A stretch of 64,000 bases of DNA. Source: Streptacidiphilus sp041262165. GTDB taxonomy: Bacteria; Actinomycetota; Actinomycetes; Streptomycetales; Streptomycetaceae. The position numbers were made by a program, and so were the translations under genes. Positions 48,798-58,372 of this stretch are shown one piece after another (positions within the stretch are counted from its first letter, which is position 1; each line of letters begins with the position of its first letter). The notes under the pieces were generated by a model that saw nothing but the letters and a program-made list of their open reading frames with translations, made no database searches and was not told where the DNA came from. The stretch is from NCBI RefSeq assembly GCF_041262165.1, contig NZ_JBGCBY010000001.1, positions 310,001 to 374,000 of the forward strand, written 5' to 3'.

Positions 48798-49207
48798 AGG
48801 GCACCCTGCTGATCCAGCTGATCCTGCTTCTCGGCGCCGGGTCCATGCTGTTCCTGTTCATCCGCCGCTGGGACGCCGCGCACACCCGGGCCTGGAAGCG
48901 GATCGCCTTCTTCGTCTTCGTGGTCGCCAACATCTACGCGGTGCTGCGCCCCTCCGACGTCACCTGGGTGGCCCACAAGCTGGGAGTCGGCCGCGGCACG
49001 GACCTCGTCCTCTACCTGCTGGTCGTGGCGGTCTCCTTCTTCGCGCTGAACACGTACATGCGGTTCCGCTCGCTGGAGAAGAAGGTCACCGACCTGGCCC
49101 GGACCGTCGCGCTGCGGGACGCCGAGCTGCTGAACCGCGAGCGTCTGGCAGTCCCGGCGGACCTGGCCGGAACCGCGGAGACCGTCGGAACCGTCTCGTC
49201 CTCCTGA
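48794..49207 (+). CDS. DUF2304 domain-containing membrane protein
   Basis: A 137-aa protein with three hydrophobic segments (LLIQLILLLGAGSMLFLFI, IAFFVFVVANIYAVL, DLVLYLLVVAVSFFALNTYM) followed by a helix likely to be coiled coil (RSLEKKVTDLARTVALRDAE). DUF2304 proteins commonly sit next to GT2 enzymes and may anchor them to the membrane or act on the lipid carrier. Overlaps the GT2 stop as ATGA. Confidence 0.85.
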   Translation: MKGTLLIQLILLLGAGSMLFLFIRRWDAAHTRAWKRIAFFVFVVANIYAVLRPSDVTWVAHKLGVGRGTDLVLYLLVVAVSFFALNTYMRFRSLEKKVTDLARTVALRDAELLNRERLAVPADLAGTAETVGTVSSS

Positions 49208-49260
49208 GCCGTTCCTCTTGACCGAGACCGAAGCACCGATCCCCTAGGCGAGTCCACCTC

Positions 49261-50163
49261 ATGCCCACGTTCGACATCATGCTGCCGTACTACGGCGACG
49301 TCTCCCTGATGCAGGACGCGGTCCGCAGCGTCCTCGCGCAGACCGACCCCGACTGGCGGCTGACCGTGGTCGACGACGGCCGCGAGCCGGGCGTCCCGGA
49401 GTGGTTCGCCGAGCTCGGGGACGAGCGGGTGCGTTACCAGCGCAACCCGGAGAACCTGGGCATCACCCGGAACTTCCAGAAGTGCGTGGACCTGCTGGAG
49501 CTGGAGCGCGCGGTCATCCTTGGCTGCGACGACCTGCTGCATCCGCACTATCTGGCGACGGTCCGGGCGATCCTGGAGGAGTACCCGGGCATCGGCATGG
49601 TCCAGCCCGGCGTCGAGGTGATCGACGGCACCGGAGCGGTCGTCGAGGGCCTGGTCGACAAGGTCAAGCGCCGCCTGTACGCCCCCGCCGTGGAGAACCG
49701 CGCCCGGATGGGCGGCGAGGAACTCGCAGCCAGCCTGCTGCGCGGCAACTGGCTCTACTTCCCCTCCATCTGCTGGCGTTCGGACGCGGTCAAGCCGGTC
49801 AACTTCCGCGACGGACTGTCCGTGATCCAGGACCTCGCCCTCGTCATCGACCTGCTGCAGCGCGGTGAGGAAATGGTCGTCGACACCGAGGTGGTCTTCC
49901 AGTACCGCCGGCACGCGATCAGCGAGTCCTCGGTGCAGGCCTTCAGCGGCACCCGCTTCACCGAGGCCGAGCGCTACTTCCGTGAGGTCGCCGACCGTCT
50001 GGACGCCCAGGGGTGGACCAAGGCCGCGCGCGCGGCCCGTTTCCACAGCGCCTCCCGGCTGCACGCGCTGACCATGCTGCCGGGCGCGGTGCGACGGGGC
50101 GGGAGCAGCGGCGTGCGTACCCTCGCGTCCCATGCGTTCAGTTCTGGTTCGTCCACAAGCTGA
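49261..50163 (+). CDS. Family 2 glycosyltransferase
   Basis: A 300-aa GT-A glycosyltransferase. MPTFDIMLPYYGDVSLMQDA, then VVDDGREPGVPEWF and AVILGCDDLLHP, where CDD fills the DxD metal position. The C-terminal half is helical with a basic end. Likely adds a sugar, perhaps rhamnose, to the lipid-linked glycan. No clear ribosome site. 53 bp after the DUF2304 gene. Confidence 0.86.
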   Translation: MPTFDIMLPYYGDVSLMQDAVRSVLAQTDPDWRLTVVDDGREPGVPEWFAELGDERVRYQRNPENLGITRNFQKCVDLLELERAVILGCDDLLHPHYLATVRAILEEYPGIGMVQPGVEVIDGTGAVVEGLVDKVKRRLYAPAVENRARMGGEELAASLLRGNWLYFPSICWRSDAVKPVNFRDGLSVIQDLALVIDLLQRGEEMVVDTEVVFQYRRHAISESSVQAFSGTRFTEAERYFREVADRLDAQGWTKAARAARFHSASRLHALTMLPGAVRRGGSSGVRTLASHAFSSGSSTS

Positions 50164-50360
50164 CGCCGGTTCATGGGCCGGCAGCGAAGAGATCACAGGT
50201 TAGGTACACAAGGGGGCACTGCCGGACTGGCCACGGATCTTCCCTCACGCTGTTGCTAAGTTACCGAGCAGCAGCAGAACCGGCCGTCCAGGCAGGTGGA
50301 CGCCTGCCTCGTTCGATCGCCGGAGGTCGTGCAGGCCTCCCGAGCAGAGAGAAGTCGTTC
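50164..50360 (+). other. Spacer before the 602-aa GT-C gene
   Basis: 197 bp. A small stem with GCCGG/CCGGC arms lies just after the GT2 stop. TAAGTT near 50256-50261 could be a -10 box for the next gene, but no good -35 was found. Weak ribosome site before 50361. Confidence 0.35.
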
Positions 50361-52169
50361 ATGGAGACCCTGAGCCCGGGGCGAACGGACCGCCCGGACG
50401 GGACCTCGCCGAAAGCGGAGGCGGGCGGCCGGGCACCGTCGAAGAACGGCGCCCGGCGCCTCCCCGGATGGGCCCCTGCCGCCCTGGAGATCGTGGCGAG
50501 CTTCACGGTCGCGCTGGGCTTCCTGCTCTGGATCTACCTCACCGTCCGAGTGAACCCCATGGTCCGGATCGGCCAGGTGAGCGGTCTCGCCGACCTCCAG
50601 CTCAAGGCGTCGATCATCGGTCTGCCGATTCTGGGCGTGCTGACCGCCACCGCGTTCCGGGGACCGCTGCGCCGCTTCAAGCTGGTCCGCCGGCTGGCGT
50701 GCGCTGCGCTGGCGGGGCTCGCCAGCGGGATGATCGGCGGCGGCATCGCCATCATGCTCAACGGCACCCCGTGGGCGCTCGGCGCCCAGTCCGGGGACCC
50801 GGGCGGCGTCCAGGGCATGGCCCTGGAGATCATGAACGGCCACCTTCCCAACATCTACCCGCCGGGATTCCCCGCGGCTGTCGCGGGCTGGGCCGAGCTC
50901 TTCCGGAACGGGCACGTCGGCTATGCGATGAAGGACCTGCAGCTGCTCTGCTCCGCGCTCGCCGGACCGGTCACCTACGTGGTCTGGCGCAGGCTGCTCA
51001 GTCCGGTCTGGGCGCTGGTCATCTCCGCCACCGCGGTCGTGGTGTTCCTGGACCCGATCCGGCCGTACAGCCACCAGGTGATGTTCGTGCTGCTGCCGCT
51101 GGCGATCATCTTCCTCCGCGGCATCGGCAGGCTTCCCGAGCGGACCACGCGGGACTGGCTGATCCGGGCCGTGCTGATCGGCGCGGCGTTCGGCCTGCTC
51201 TTCCTCTGGTACTCGGGCTGGTTCCTGTGGTCCCTCCCGGGCCTCTTCGTGCTGCTGGGGTTCCTGATCCCCTGGCGCAGCGGCAAGCGGGCGCTGGTCC
51301 GGGTCGGCGCCTACATAGGCGCCACCGCGCTCGGCGCTGTGGTCGTCGCCGCACCGCTGGTCTGGGAGGTGCTGCGCTTCGGCGCGAGCACTCCGGACCG
51401 CTTCGCCTACTACGACGTCTACCTCGATCCGTCGTATGTCATGGGCTGGCACACGGACCGCCCGGGGGTCCAGGGTGCGGGGACGTGGATCGCGTCCACC
51501 GACGGCAGCCTGGCGGGACAGAGCGCCTTCACCCTGCTGCTGCTGTTCGCGGTGGCCCTGGCCGTCGCCCTGGGCCTGCGGATGCTCGTGGTGCGGGCGA
51601 CCCTCACGGTTCTGGTCAGCGCCTGGCTGATGCGGTTCTGGTTCGCGGCGCACATGGCGCAGACCCAGAGCGTTCAGCTGTACCCGCGGACCACCTGGCT
51701 GATCATGTACTGCCTGATCATCCTCGCGGTCATGGGGATCATGCTGACCGGTCGGGCTGTGCTGCGGATACTGGAGCACCTGCGGCAGAGCCGTCCCGAC
51801 GGCGGTCCGGTGCGCATCCCGGCGACCCTCGGCCGCCGACTGGCCGCTGCGGCGGTCTGCGTGACCGCCCTGTTCGGGACCATGGGCGCCTCCTGGTCGG
51901 TGAACCGCTACATGCCCGTCGACCCCAGCCTGTCCAACGCGCAGAACATGGGCGTCGACGCCTGGCGTTCGCAGACCAAGCAGACCTGGGAGGGCGGCTG
52001 CTCCCGCTTCGCACCGGAGCACAAGTGCAGCGCGCCGTGGATCACCACGCCGCCGCTCCGGGTGGCGCTCAATCCGCTGCTCTACTGCTCCGGCATCAAC
52101 ACGGACGAGTGGTTCGACACCTGCGGTCACTCGATGAAGTCCGCGACCACCATCCCCAAGAAGAAGTAG
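50361..52169 (+). CDS. GT-C family membrane glycosyltransferase, AftA-like
   Basis: A 602-aa protein with about 11-13 transmembrane segments and a soluble C-terminal tail with several Cys (CSRFAPEHKC, CSGINTDEWFDTC). The segment order, including VNPMVRIGQVSGLADLQLK, NGHLPNIYPPGFPAAVAGWA and KDLQLLCSALAGPVTY, resembles the mycobacterial arabinofuranosyltransferase AftA. It would use a polyprenyl-phosphate sugar outside the membrane. Strongly similar to the leftward protein at 53817-55439. Donor and product unknown. Confidence 0.65.
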   Translation: METLSPGRTDRPDGTSPKAEAGGRAPSKNGARRLPGWAPAALEIVASFTVALGFLLWIYLTVRVNPMVRIGQVSGLADLQLKASIIGLPILGVLTATAFRGPLRRFKLVRRLACAALAGLASGMIGGGIAIMLNGTPWALGAQSGDPGGVQGMALEIMNGHLPNIYPPGFPAAVAGWAELFRNGHVGYAMKDLQLLCSALAGPVTYVVWRRLLSPVWALVISATAVVVFLDPIRPYSHQVMFVLLPLAIIFLRGIGRLPERTTRDWLIRAVLIGAAFGLLFLWYSGWFLWSLPGLFVLLGFLIPWRSGKRALVRVGAYIGATALGAVVVAAPLVWEVLRFGASTPDRFAYYDVYLDPSYVMGWHTDRPGVQGAGTWIASTDGSLAGQSAFTLLLLFAVALAVALGLRMLVVRATLTVLVSAWLMRFWFAAHMAQTQSVQLYPRTTWLIMYCLIILAVMGIMLTGRAVLRILEHLRQSRPDGGPVRIPATLGRRLAAAAVCVTALFGTMGASWSVNRYMPVDPSLSNAQNMGVDAWRSQTKQTWEGGCSRFAPEHKCSAPWITTPPLRVALNPLLYCSGINTDEWFDTCGHSMKSATTIPKKK

Positions 52170-52181
52170 CACCGCTTCTCG

Positions 52182-52221
52182 CGGGCCGCCGCCCCCAGGG
52201 TCACCCCGGGGCGGCGGCCCG
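52182..52221. terminator. Bidirectional terminator between the two glycan operons
   Basis: Perfect 14-bp stem (52182-52195 with 52208-52221) between convergent operons. Confidence 0.85.
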
Positions 52222-52228
52222 CTCCGGT

Positions 52229-53797
52229 TCAGCCGGCTATCGGCTGCGGTGCAGTGGGCCGTAGGCCGTCCTGCCGGGGGAAGGTGGTCGACCGCATCCG
52301 TTCGAACGACATGACCAGCAGGCACTGGGAAGCGAGCAGCAGGGCGTAGGCGCAGGTCCACAGCACCCAGGTGCCCGGCGGCTGCCAGTGGGCGTGCACC
52401 GGGATCAGCGGGCCGTTGCTGCCGACCAGGTAGCGGCGCAGCGTCCAGTAGAACGCCAGGACGTCGGCGAAGGCGAGGAGCCCGATCGAGAGGGCCACCA
52501 GCCGGCCCCGGATCGCGGCACCGAGCGGTTCGTACCTGGCGATGGCGAAGGCGGCGAGTATGGGCAGTCCCGCGGCGAAGGGCAGCAGGTAGCGCCCCTG
52601 CCAGATCGGCCCGAGCTGGGCTTCCGCCGCTCCGGCGACGATCGGCACCAGGAAGATCCCCACCGCGATCCCCAGCAGGGCCACGCCCTCACGCCAGCGG
52701 CTGCAGGCCCAGGCCAGCAGCACCAGGCCGACGATCACGCCGGGCCAGAGCAGCATGGTCGCCTCGGGGGAGGGGGCGTCGAGCCAGCCGAAGTCGCCGA
52801 CCATGTGGATGATGAAGTGCGGGGTGTAGTTGAAGGTCCAGCTGGCGACCTGGCGGGCGGTCATCGGGGTTCCGCCGGTGGACGAGTAGTCCGGGTGCGT
52901 CAGGTTCCACACCTCGCCGCCGAGGAAGGCCGCACCCGCGATTCCGGTCCAGAACCACAGCGCCCGCCGGCGCAGGACCGCCCTGAGCGTTCCGCGCTCG
53001 GCGACCAGCAGTGCGCAGGCCACCGTGGCGGCGACCCAGGCCAGCCCCAGCGGGCGGATGCAGAACAGCGTCGCCGAGGCGATGCCGGCCCGGGCCAGCC
53101 GGTGCTTCAGCAGCGCAGGGTCGGGAGCCATGAAGATCGAGAGGATCGAGGCCCAGGCGAGGATCCCGGCCGCGCACTCGACCGAGTTGGGGTTGACCAC
53201 CCCGCCGAGGAACAGCACCATCGGCGTGGCCGCCGCGCAGACTCCCAACAGCGCCACGCCCGGTCGGCGCCACTCGCTTGCCGTGACGACCGCGCTCGCC
53301 AGCAGCGCGGCGCAGATCGCCGCGGTGAGCAGGCGCATGGCGTACAGGCCGTCGACGCCGTTGAGGAACAGCGTGGGCCAGCCGACCGCCAGGTAGTACA
53401 GCGGGTTGTACCGGCCCGCCGCGGTGGTCATGTCCGTCAGCTGGCTGCCACCGTGGAAGGACGTCGCACAACCGGCGGGAACCTCCGCCTTGTTGGAATA
53501 GCAGGCGTGCATTGCGTTCAGGGACAGGTAGCGCTCGGGGAGCCGGATGCCGGTGACGATCTCCTTGCGGGTGATCCCCGCGATCACCGCCTGGGTGTGC
53601 ACCGGCGGGCCGTTGAACTCGCCGCGGACCACCGAGGCGGCGCGCGTGATGTGCGCGGGCTCGTCCGGCGCCGCAGTCATCGGAGAGGCGAAGGTCCAGC
53701 ACGCCATCAGCGTGAAGAACAGGGCGAAACCGGCGAGCCAGACGCGTCGGCGGCTCGCGGTCACCCGCAGCCCGATGGCGCCGAGTAGCGAGGACAT
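52229..53797 (-). CDS. DUF2142 domain-containing membrane protein
   Basis: A 522-aa polytopic protein of DUF2142 type, marked by APDEPAHITRAASVVRGE after the first helix and GRYNPLYYLAVGWPTLFLNG. About ten hydrophobic segments follow, ending IWQGRYLLPFAAGLPIL. These proteins have a GT-C-like layout and often sit in cell-surface polysaccharide loci, so a glycosyltransferase role is plausible. ATG at 53797, 19 bp after the previous gene on this strand. Confidence 0.8.
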   Translation of the reverse strand: MSSLLGAIGLRVTASRRRVWLAGFALFFTLMACWTFASPMTAAPDEPAHITRAASVVRGEFNGPPVHTQAVIAGITRKEIVTGIRLPERYLSLNAMHACYSNKAEVPAGCATSFHGGSQLTDMTTAAGRYNPLYYLAVGWPTLFLNGVDGLYAMRLLTAAICAALLASAVVTASEWRRPGVALLGVCAAATPMVLFLGGVVNPNSVECAAGILAWASILSIFMAPDPALLKHRLARAGIASATLFCIRPLGLAWVAATVACALLVAERGTLRAVLRRRALWFWTGIAGAAFLGGEVWNLTHPDYSSTGGTPMTARQVASWTFNYTPHFIIHMVGDFGWLDAPSPEATMLLWPGVIVGLVLLAWACSRWREGVALLGIAVGIFLVPIVAGAAEAQLGPIWQGRYLLPFAAGLPILAAFAIARYEPLGAAIRGRLVALSIGLLAFADVLAFYWTLRRYLVGSNGPLIPVHAHWQPPGTWVLWTCAYALLLASQCLLVMSFERMRSTTFPRQDGLRPTAPQPIAG

Positions 53798-53816
53798 GTA
53801 CCAGTTCCCCTTCAGT

Positions 53817-55439
53817 TCAGCTCTTGGGCCGGTAGTAGATCATCTTGAGCCAGGACTGGTCGCCGTTCTTCGAGCACTGCCCGTTCGGCGCGTACTTGGG
53901 ACACTGCCCGTTGACCATGCGTACGGTCTGCGAGACCCAGGGAAGGATCTGGTAGGTGTTGGTCTTCTGCGGCATGTAGCGGTCGGACTGGGCCGACCCC
54001 ATGGAGCCGAGCAGCATCAGCAGGCCGCAGAAGACCCCGATCACGGCGGGTCCGCGCCGGGGCAGCCGGGCGCCCCAGCGCCGTACCGCGAGCCAGACTG
54101 CCAGTCCGACGAACACCAGGCCGCAGTACAGCAGTTGGTTGTCCGTGCGGATCCAGAGCTGTACCTGGCCGGTGCTGAACATCTGCGAGGCGAAGTACAT
54201 CCGCATCAGCCAGGCGCTGGCGAAGATCGCGACGCTCGCCACCACCACCGACCGCCGCAGCCCCAGCCAGACGGCCACACCGAGTGCGACGAAGAGCAGG
54301 GCGGTGAAGACGCTCACCCCGCCGATCTCGCCGGGCGGCGGCCACTGGCCGACCTGCCCCGGCATGTCGGTCCGCCACATCGAGAAGAACGCCGGGTCGG
54401 TGTAGGCGTCGAAGCCGTAGTCGTAGTCGGCGGTGCCGGAGTTCTGCAGCAGCACGACCACGTACCAGCCGGCCGCCGCGAGGAAGACGGCGGTGGTGAC
54501 GCCCAGGTAAGCGAGGCTCTTCAGCCTGCCGGTACGTCCGTGCGCCCGCCAGGGGAACAGTGCCAGCACCGCGGCGAAGGTCCCCAGGGCACTCCAGACG
54601 AACCAGCCGGAGTAGGTCAGTAGCAGCACGGCCAGCAGCAGACCCAGGCCCGCGCCCGAGAGCAGCAGCGGACGCCAGTCCTGGGTCGCCGAACGGCGGA
54701 ACGCCCGGAGGAAGGCGGCGAGCACCGGCAGCAGCAGGATCAGCACGGTCGCGCCGTACGGCTTGTAGGAGTCGATCAACGCCATCATCGGGACCAGCCC
54801 CACGACGACGGACCAGATCGGGCTGAGGATCATCCGCCAGCACAGGTAGGCCAGCGGTCCGGTGATCGCCGCCCCGAGTATCTCCAGGTCCTTGAACGCG
54901 TAGCCGGCGTTGCCACCGTGGAAGTACTTGGCGAACACCGCGAGGCTGTACAGCGGCACCGGCGGGTACAGCGGCTCCGGGTTGGCGTGCCCGTGCATGA
55001 TCGTGGTCGCCCACTCGACGATCCGACCGCTGTCGCCGTTCAGCCCGAACATCGGCCAGGGTGTGCCCAGCAGCGAGACGACGGCGCCCGCCGCCACGAA
55101 TCCGCTGGCCATACCGGCCAGCGCGGCGCAGCTGAGCCGGGTCGCCACCTCGAAGTGCCGGCCGCCGCGGAACCGCCGCGCGGCCAGCAGCAGGCCTATC
55201 AGCACAATGCCGAGCAGCGTGAACCGCAGCTGGATCGCGGCCAGGCCGCTGACCGCTCCGAGCCGGGACATCGGGTTGACCGCGAGCCTGCTGGCAAGGG
55301 CCGGGAGTAGCAGGCAGGCGGCGAAGGCCACCACCGCCTCGGCCGCGGTGAGCCGCCAGGTACGGCCGCGCGCGCCGCGCCACAGGGTCGTCAGGGACCC
55401 GGCGGTCGCCGGCGCGGTCTGCATCGTCATCGTGCTCAC
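53817..55439 (-). CDS. GT-C family membrane glycosyltransferase, AftA-like paralogue
   Basis: A 540-aa polytopic protein aligned by eye along most of its length with the rightward protein at 50361: VNPMSRLGAVSGLAAIQLRF, EPLYPPVPLYSLAVFAKYFH, and KDLEILGAAITGPLAYLCWR match closely in order and spacing. Probably a polyprenyl-sugar-dependent transferase acting outside the membrane. Start is GTG 55439; ATG 55430 in the same frame is equally possible because neither has a strong ribosome site. Middle gene of a leftward trio. Confidence 0.65.
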   Translation of the reverse strand: MSTMTMQTAPATAGSLTTLWRGARGRTWRLTAAEAVVAFAACLLLPALASRLAVNPMSRLGAVSGLAAIQLRFTLLGIVLIGLLLAARRFRGGRHFEVATRLSCAALAGMASGFVAAGAVVSLLGTPWPMFGLNGDSGRIVEWATTIMHGHANPEPLYPPVPLYSLAVFAKYFHGGNAGYAFKDLEILGAAITGPLAYLCWRMILSPIWSVVVGLVPMMALIDSYKPYGATVLILLLPVLAAFLRAFRRSATQDWRPLLLSGAGLGLLLAVLLLTYSGWFVWSALGTFAAVLALFPWRAHGRTGRLKSLAYLGVTTAVFLAAAGWYVVVLLQNSGTADYDYGFDAYTDPAFFSMWRTDMPGQVGQWPPPGEIGGVSVFTALLFVALGVAVWLGLRRSVVVASVAIFASAWLMRMYFASQMFSTGQVQLWIRTDNQLLYCGLVFVGLAVWLAVRRWGARLPRRGPAVIGVFCGLLMLLGSMGSAQSDRYMPQKTNTYQILPWVSQTVRMVNGQCPKYAPNGQCSKNGDQSWLKMIYYRPKS

Positions 55440-55571
55440 GTGGGGCGTCCCGGGGATTCGCGGAGTGTGGACTCGGCGGAGGGGGCGCCGCACGGCGCCT
55501 ATGTATACCCAGCCGCCGCGTCACCCTACCCCACGAGTTTGTCAACCGGAACGGTCCGGCCGACCTGCTGC

Positions 55572-57554
55572 TCAGCCGCTGACCTGGTGGAGCTCGACGT
55601 CCCTGTCGGGGTGGGCGCCCGCGTAGGCGAGGACGTCCCGCCGAACCGTCGCGGAGTCGGTCACCACCCGCAGCGAGTGGTCGAGCGTGTCCAGCTGCGC
55701 GGGCAGCGTGTGCGGAATGTCGCGTACCCGCTCGACCGGGACGAAGCCCCAGCTGGCCAGCTGCCCGGCCTTGCCGGCGGTGCGGTTCAGCACGTTCACC
55801 CACAGGGTCGCGTAGTAGTTGCCCTGGTAGTTCTTCTTGAGCGAGTCCAGCAGGATCAGCGTGGCCATCGGCTGGTGCGAGCTGTCCGTCGCGCCTGCCT
55901 CCCGCAGTGCGGTCCTGGCGACGGCGTCCTCGCCGCTGGTGTCGTAGAGGTAACCCTTGGCCCGGTCGACGGCCGAGACGGCCGGCGATCCGTCGCCCTG
56001 CGCGTTGTAGTAGGCCGTCAGTAGCACGCAGCCGCAGGCCGCCACCGAGAGCACGGCCGCCCACAGCCGGTTTCCGGCGGCCGCGGTGCCGCGCGGCTGG
56101 AGCACCGCAGCGGACCCGGTGCCGACCAGGGCCGCCACCGCGAGCTGGTGCAGCATCTTCTCGTAGTAGTAGGAGCTGTGGCCGATGGTGTGCGTCTGGT
56201 ACTCCAGCACCGCGAAGGCCGCCAGCCCCGACCAGAGCAGAGCCAGGCAGGTGACCCGGGCGGCCCGGTCGCCTCGGGACACCGCGAGCAGCGACAGCAG
56301 TGCGACCACCGCCACCAGCGGGATCAGCAGGTGCCGGCTGACGGCGATTATGCCGCCGGCGGTGTTCAGTACCGCGCTGGAGTTCACCACTGACCAGTTG
56401 ACCGCGACGGGGACGACCACCAGCACCGCGGTGACACCGCCCACGCACAGCACTGCCAGCGGGTGGCGTCCGGTGAGCGTCGATCGCCGGTGCACCAGCA
56501 GCGAGCTGACCACTACGGCGCCGCTGACCGGAACCCACAGGTAGTAGCTGAAGCTGATGCCGACCAACAGCGCCGACATCAGCAGCAGTTGCTCCCTGGG
56601 CCGCCCGACCGGGCGTACCGCGACCGCCAGCAGCACGGCGAACAGCCCGAGACCGAACATCTCGCTGAGGAAGCCGTTGTCCAGCATCGCCGTGCCCTCG
56701 ACCATGCAGAGGTACGCCGAGGTGAGGACGGCGAGCGGGAGTGCGACCGCTCCACCCAGCCGCGGCCCCGCCACCCGGCAGGCGGCCCAGCTCACCGCGA
56801 TCACGAACCCGGCGCAGACCAGCGTGGTCAGCATCAGGAAGTGCGGCAGTTCGCTGACCGGCGTACCGGCGCCAGGGTTGAGGAAGCGGTCGAGCAGGGC
56901 CAGGTCGAAGTGGCTTCCCTGGGGGTAGGCCGCCATGCCCGGCTGCAGGACGTCGACGTTCTGGCGGGTGTTCAGAAAGGCGTAGCCGCCCAGGTTGCGG
57001 ATCGAGTCGAAGAGTCCGAAGTGCCGGGCGAGGTCCTCAGCGGAGATGTACTTCGAGAGCCGCGCGGTCGAACCCGAGCCCAGCATCGGCCGCAGGTAGA
57101 AGGAGGTCACGGCGGCGGCCGTCGCGGTCAGCACCCAGTCCCTGGCCGGGAAGCGGCGCGGCAGTGCGAACTGCCGGCCGGTCGCGGCTGCCGCGGCCAG
57201 CAGCACGCAGACTCCCAACTCGCCTACTGCGAGCGGCTGCAGCCCCCAGGGCCAGACCGAGAGCAGCAGACCGAAGGCCGGCAGCGCCCCGGCCAGCAGC
57301 GCCGCGGAGAGCAGGAACCGGTCGAACAGGGTGTCTCCGGCGCGCAGCAGTCCGGCGGTGGCGATCAGCAGTGCGGCCGGCACCACGGCGTCCACGCCCA
57401 GCAGCGTGGCCAGCGGAGGCAGCAGCAGCAGCGGGGAGAGCAGCAGCCAGCCCGGACGCCTGCGGCGGCGGGCGGCTCTACCGGGAGCGGGTCCCGCTAC
57501 GGGCGTCGGCGGAGCGGACTGTTCCGTCGATCCGCCGTGCTGGGCAGCAGACAT
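55572..57554 (-). CDS. Large integral membrane protein, GT-C-like
   Basis: A 660-aa protein with about 12-14 hydrophobic segments after a short Pro-rich, Arg-rich N terminus, then a soluble C-terminal domain (from about residue 545). The luminal-type loop ISAEDLARHFGLFDSIRNLG with FLNTRQNVDVLQPGMAAYPQ resembles first external loops of GT-C transferases. I cannot assign a donor or product. First gene of the leftward trio; the next begins 132 bp downstream. ATG at 57554. Confidence 0.65.
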   Translation of the reverse strand: MSAAQHGGSTEQSAPPTPVAGPAPGRAARRRRRPGWLLLSPLLLLPPLATLLGVDAVVPAALLIATAGLLRAGDTLFDRFLLSAALLAGALPAFGLLLSVWPWGLQPLAVGELGVCVLLAAAAATGRQFALPRRFPARDWVLTATAAAVTSFYLRPMLGSGSTARLSKYISAEDLARHFGLFDSIRNLGGYAFLNTRQNVDVLQPGMAAYPQGSHFDLALLDRFLNPGAGTPVSELPHFLMLTTLVCAGFVIAVSWAACRVAGPRLGGAVALPLAVLTSAYLCMVEGTAMLDNGFLSEMFGLGLFAVLLAVAVRPVGRPREQLLLMSALLVGISFSYYLWVPVSGAVVVSSLLVHRRSTLTGRHPLAVLCVGGVTAVLVVVPVAVNWSVVNSSAVLNTAGGIIAVSRHLLIPLVAVVALLSLLAVSRGDRAARVTCLALLWSGLAAFAVLEYQTHTIGHSSYYYEKMLHQLAVAALVGTGSAAVLQPRGTAAAGNRLWAAVLSVAACGCVLLTAYYNAQGDGSPAVSAVDRAKGYLYDTSGEDAVARTALREAGATDSSHQPMATLILLDSLKKNYQGNYYATLWVNVLNRTAGKAGQLASWGFVPVERVRDIPHTLPAQLDTLDHSLRVVTDSATVRRDVLAYAGAHPDRDVELHQVSG

Positions 57555-58047
57555 GTCTGTCCTTGTTCATGTGAAAGGGTGCTGTCCGCAGGCGATCGGG
57601 GCGACCCGCTCCTCGGCGCTGACCAGGCGTACTATGATCCGCCGATTGGCGCACCCTGTGTCCGGTATGGCACACTAGCCAAGTTGCTCGGTAGAGCGCC
57701 GATGCTGCGCGCCTCCCGTCGGGAGGACCGGAAGCGAGTCCCACAGTACTCGTCGTGCCCGTGATGGCCGTTGCCTAGTTGATTGTGACGAAGCGCGGCA
57801 GCTGCGGCACGGACGTACGGGAATCTTCCGGGAAGTGCATGCAGGGCCTCGCCCGGCGTCTCGCCTCCCGTTGTGACCGTCATGCAGATGTGACGGATGC
57901 CCGTGGGGCCAAGGGTTCGGCCAAGGCTTTTTTATGGCGGGCAGCGCGACACGCCCGACCGCGTGGGTCGAACAGGACGCCACCGGAGACTCCACCCGGA
58001 GGAACCGGTTCGTAAAGCAAAGACGACAGAAGGACTACGAAGTAGCC
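57555..58047 (+). promoter_or_regulatory. Spacer and S10 operon leader
   Basis: 493-bp region between the leftward GT-C gene and rpsJ. It must contain promoters for both. The 3' part holds the 24-nt motif at 57947-57970 shared with the rpsL leader. GGCC-rich sequence followed by six T at 57929-57934 could be an attenuator or an AT-rich promoter element. No gene was recognised. Confidence 0.55.
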
Positions 58048-58356
58048 ATGGCGGGACAGAAGATCCGCATCCGGCTCAAGGCCTACGACCACGAGGTCAT
58101 CGATTCCTCGGCGAAGAAGATCGTCGAGACGGTGACGCGTACTGGTGCGCAGGTCGCGGGCCCGGTGCCGCTGCCCACTGAGAAGAACGTGTACTGCGTC
58201 ATCCGCTCGCCGCACAAGTACAAGGACTCGCGCGAGCACTTCGAGATGCGCACTCACAAGCGTCTGATCGACATCCTCGACCCGACCCCCAAGACCGTTG
58301 ACTCTCTGATGCGACTCGACCTCCCGGCCGGCGTCGACATCGAGATCAAGCTCTGA
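58048..58356 (+). CDS. rpsJ: 30S ribosomal protein S10
   Basis: A 102-aa S10 (NusE), normal length: MAGQKIRIRLKAYDHEVIDS through MRLDLPAGVDIEIKL. It also binds NusB and NusG in antitermination. First gene of the S10 operon. ATG with AGAAGGAC about 15 bases upstream and no closer ribosome site. Confidence 0.98.
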   Translation: MAGQKIRIRLKAYDHEVIDSSAKKIVETVTRTGAQVAGPVPLPTEKNVYCVIRSPHKYKDSREHFEMRTHKRLIDILDPTPKTVDSLMRLDLPAGVDIEIKL

Positions 58357-58372
58357 AGGGCGGGAGCTGAAG

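Noticed and set aside
57632..57995. Small leftward open frames upstream of rpsJ
   Set aside because: Overlap the promoter and leader region, lack ribosome sites and show no family features.
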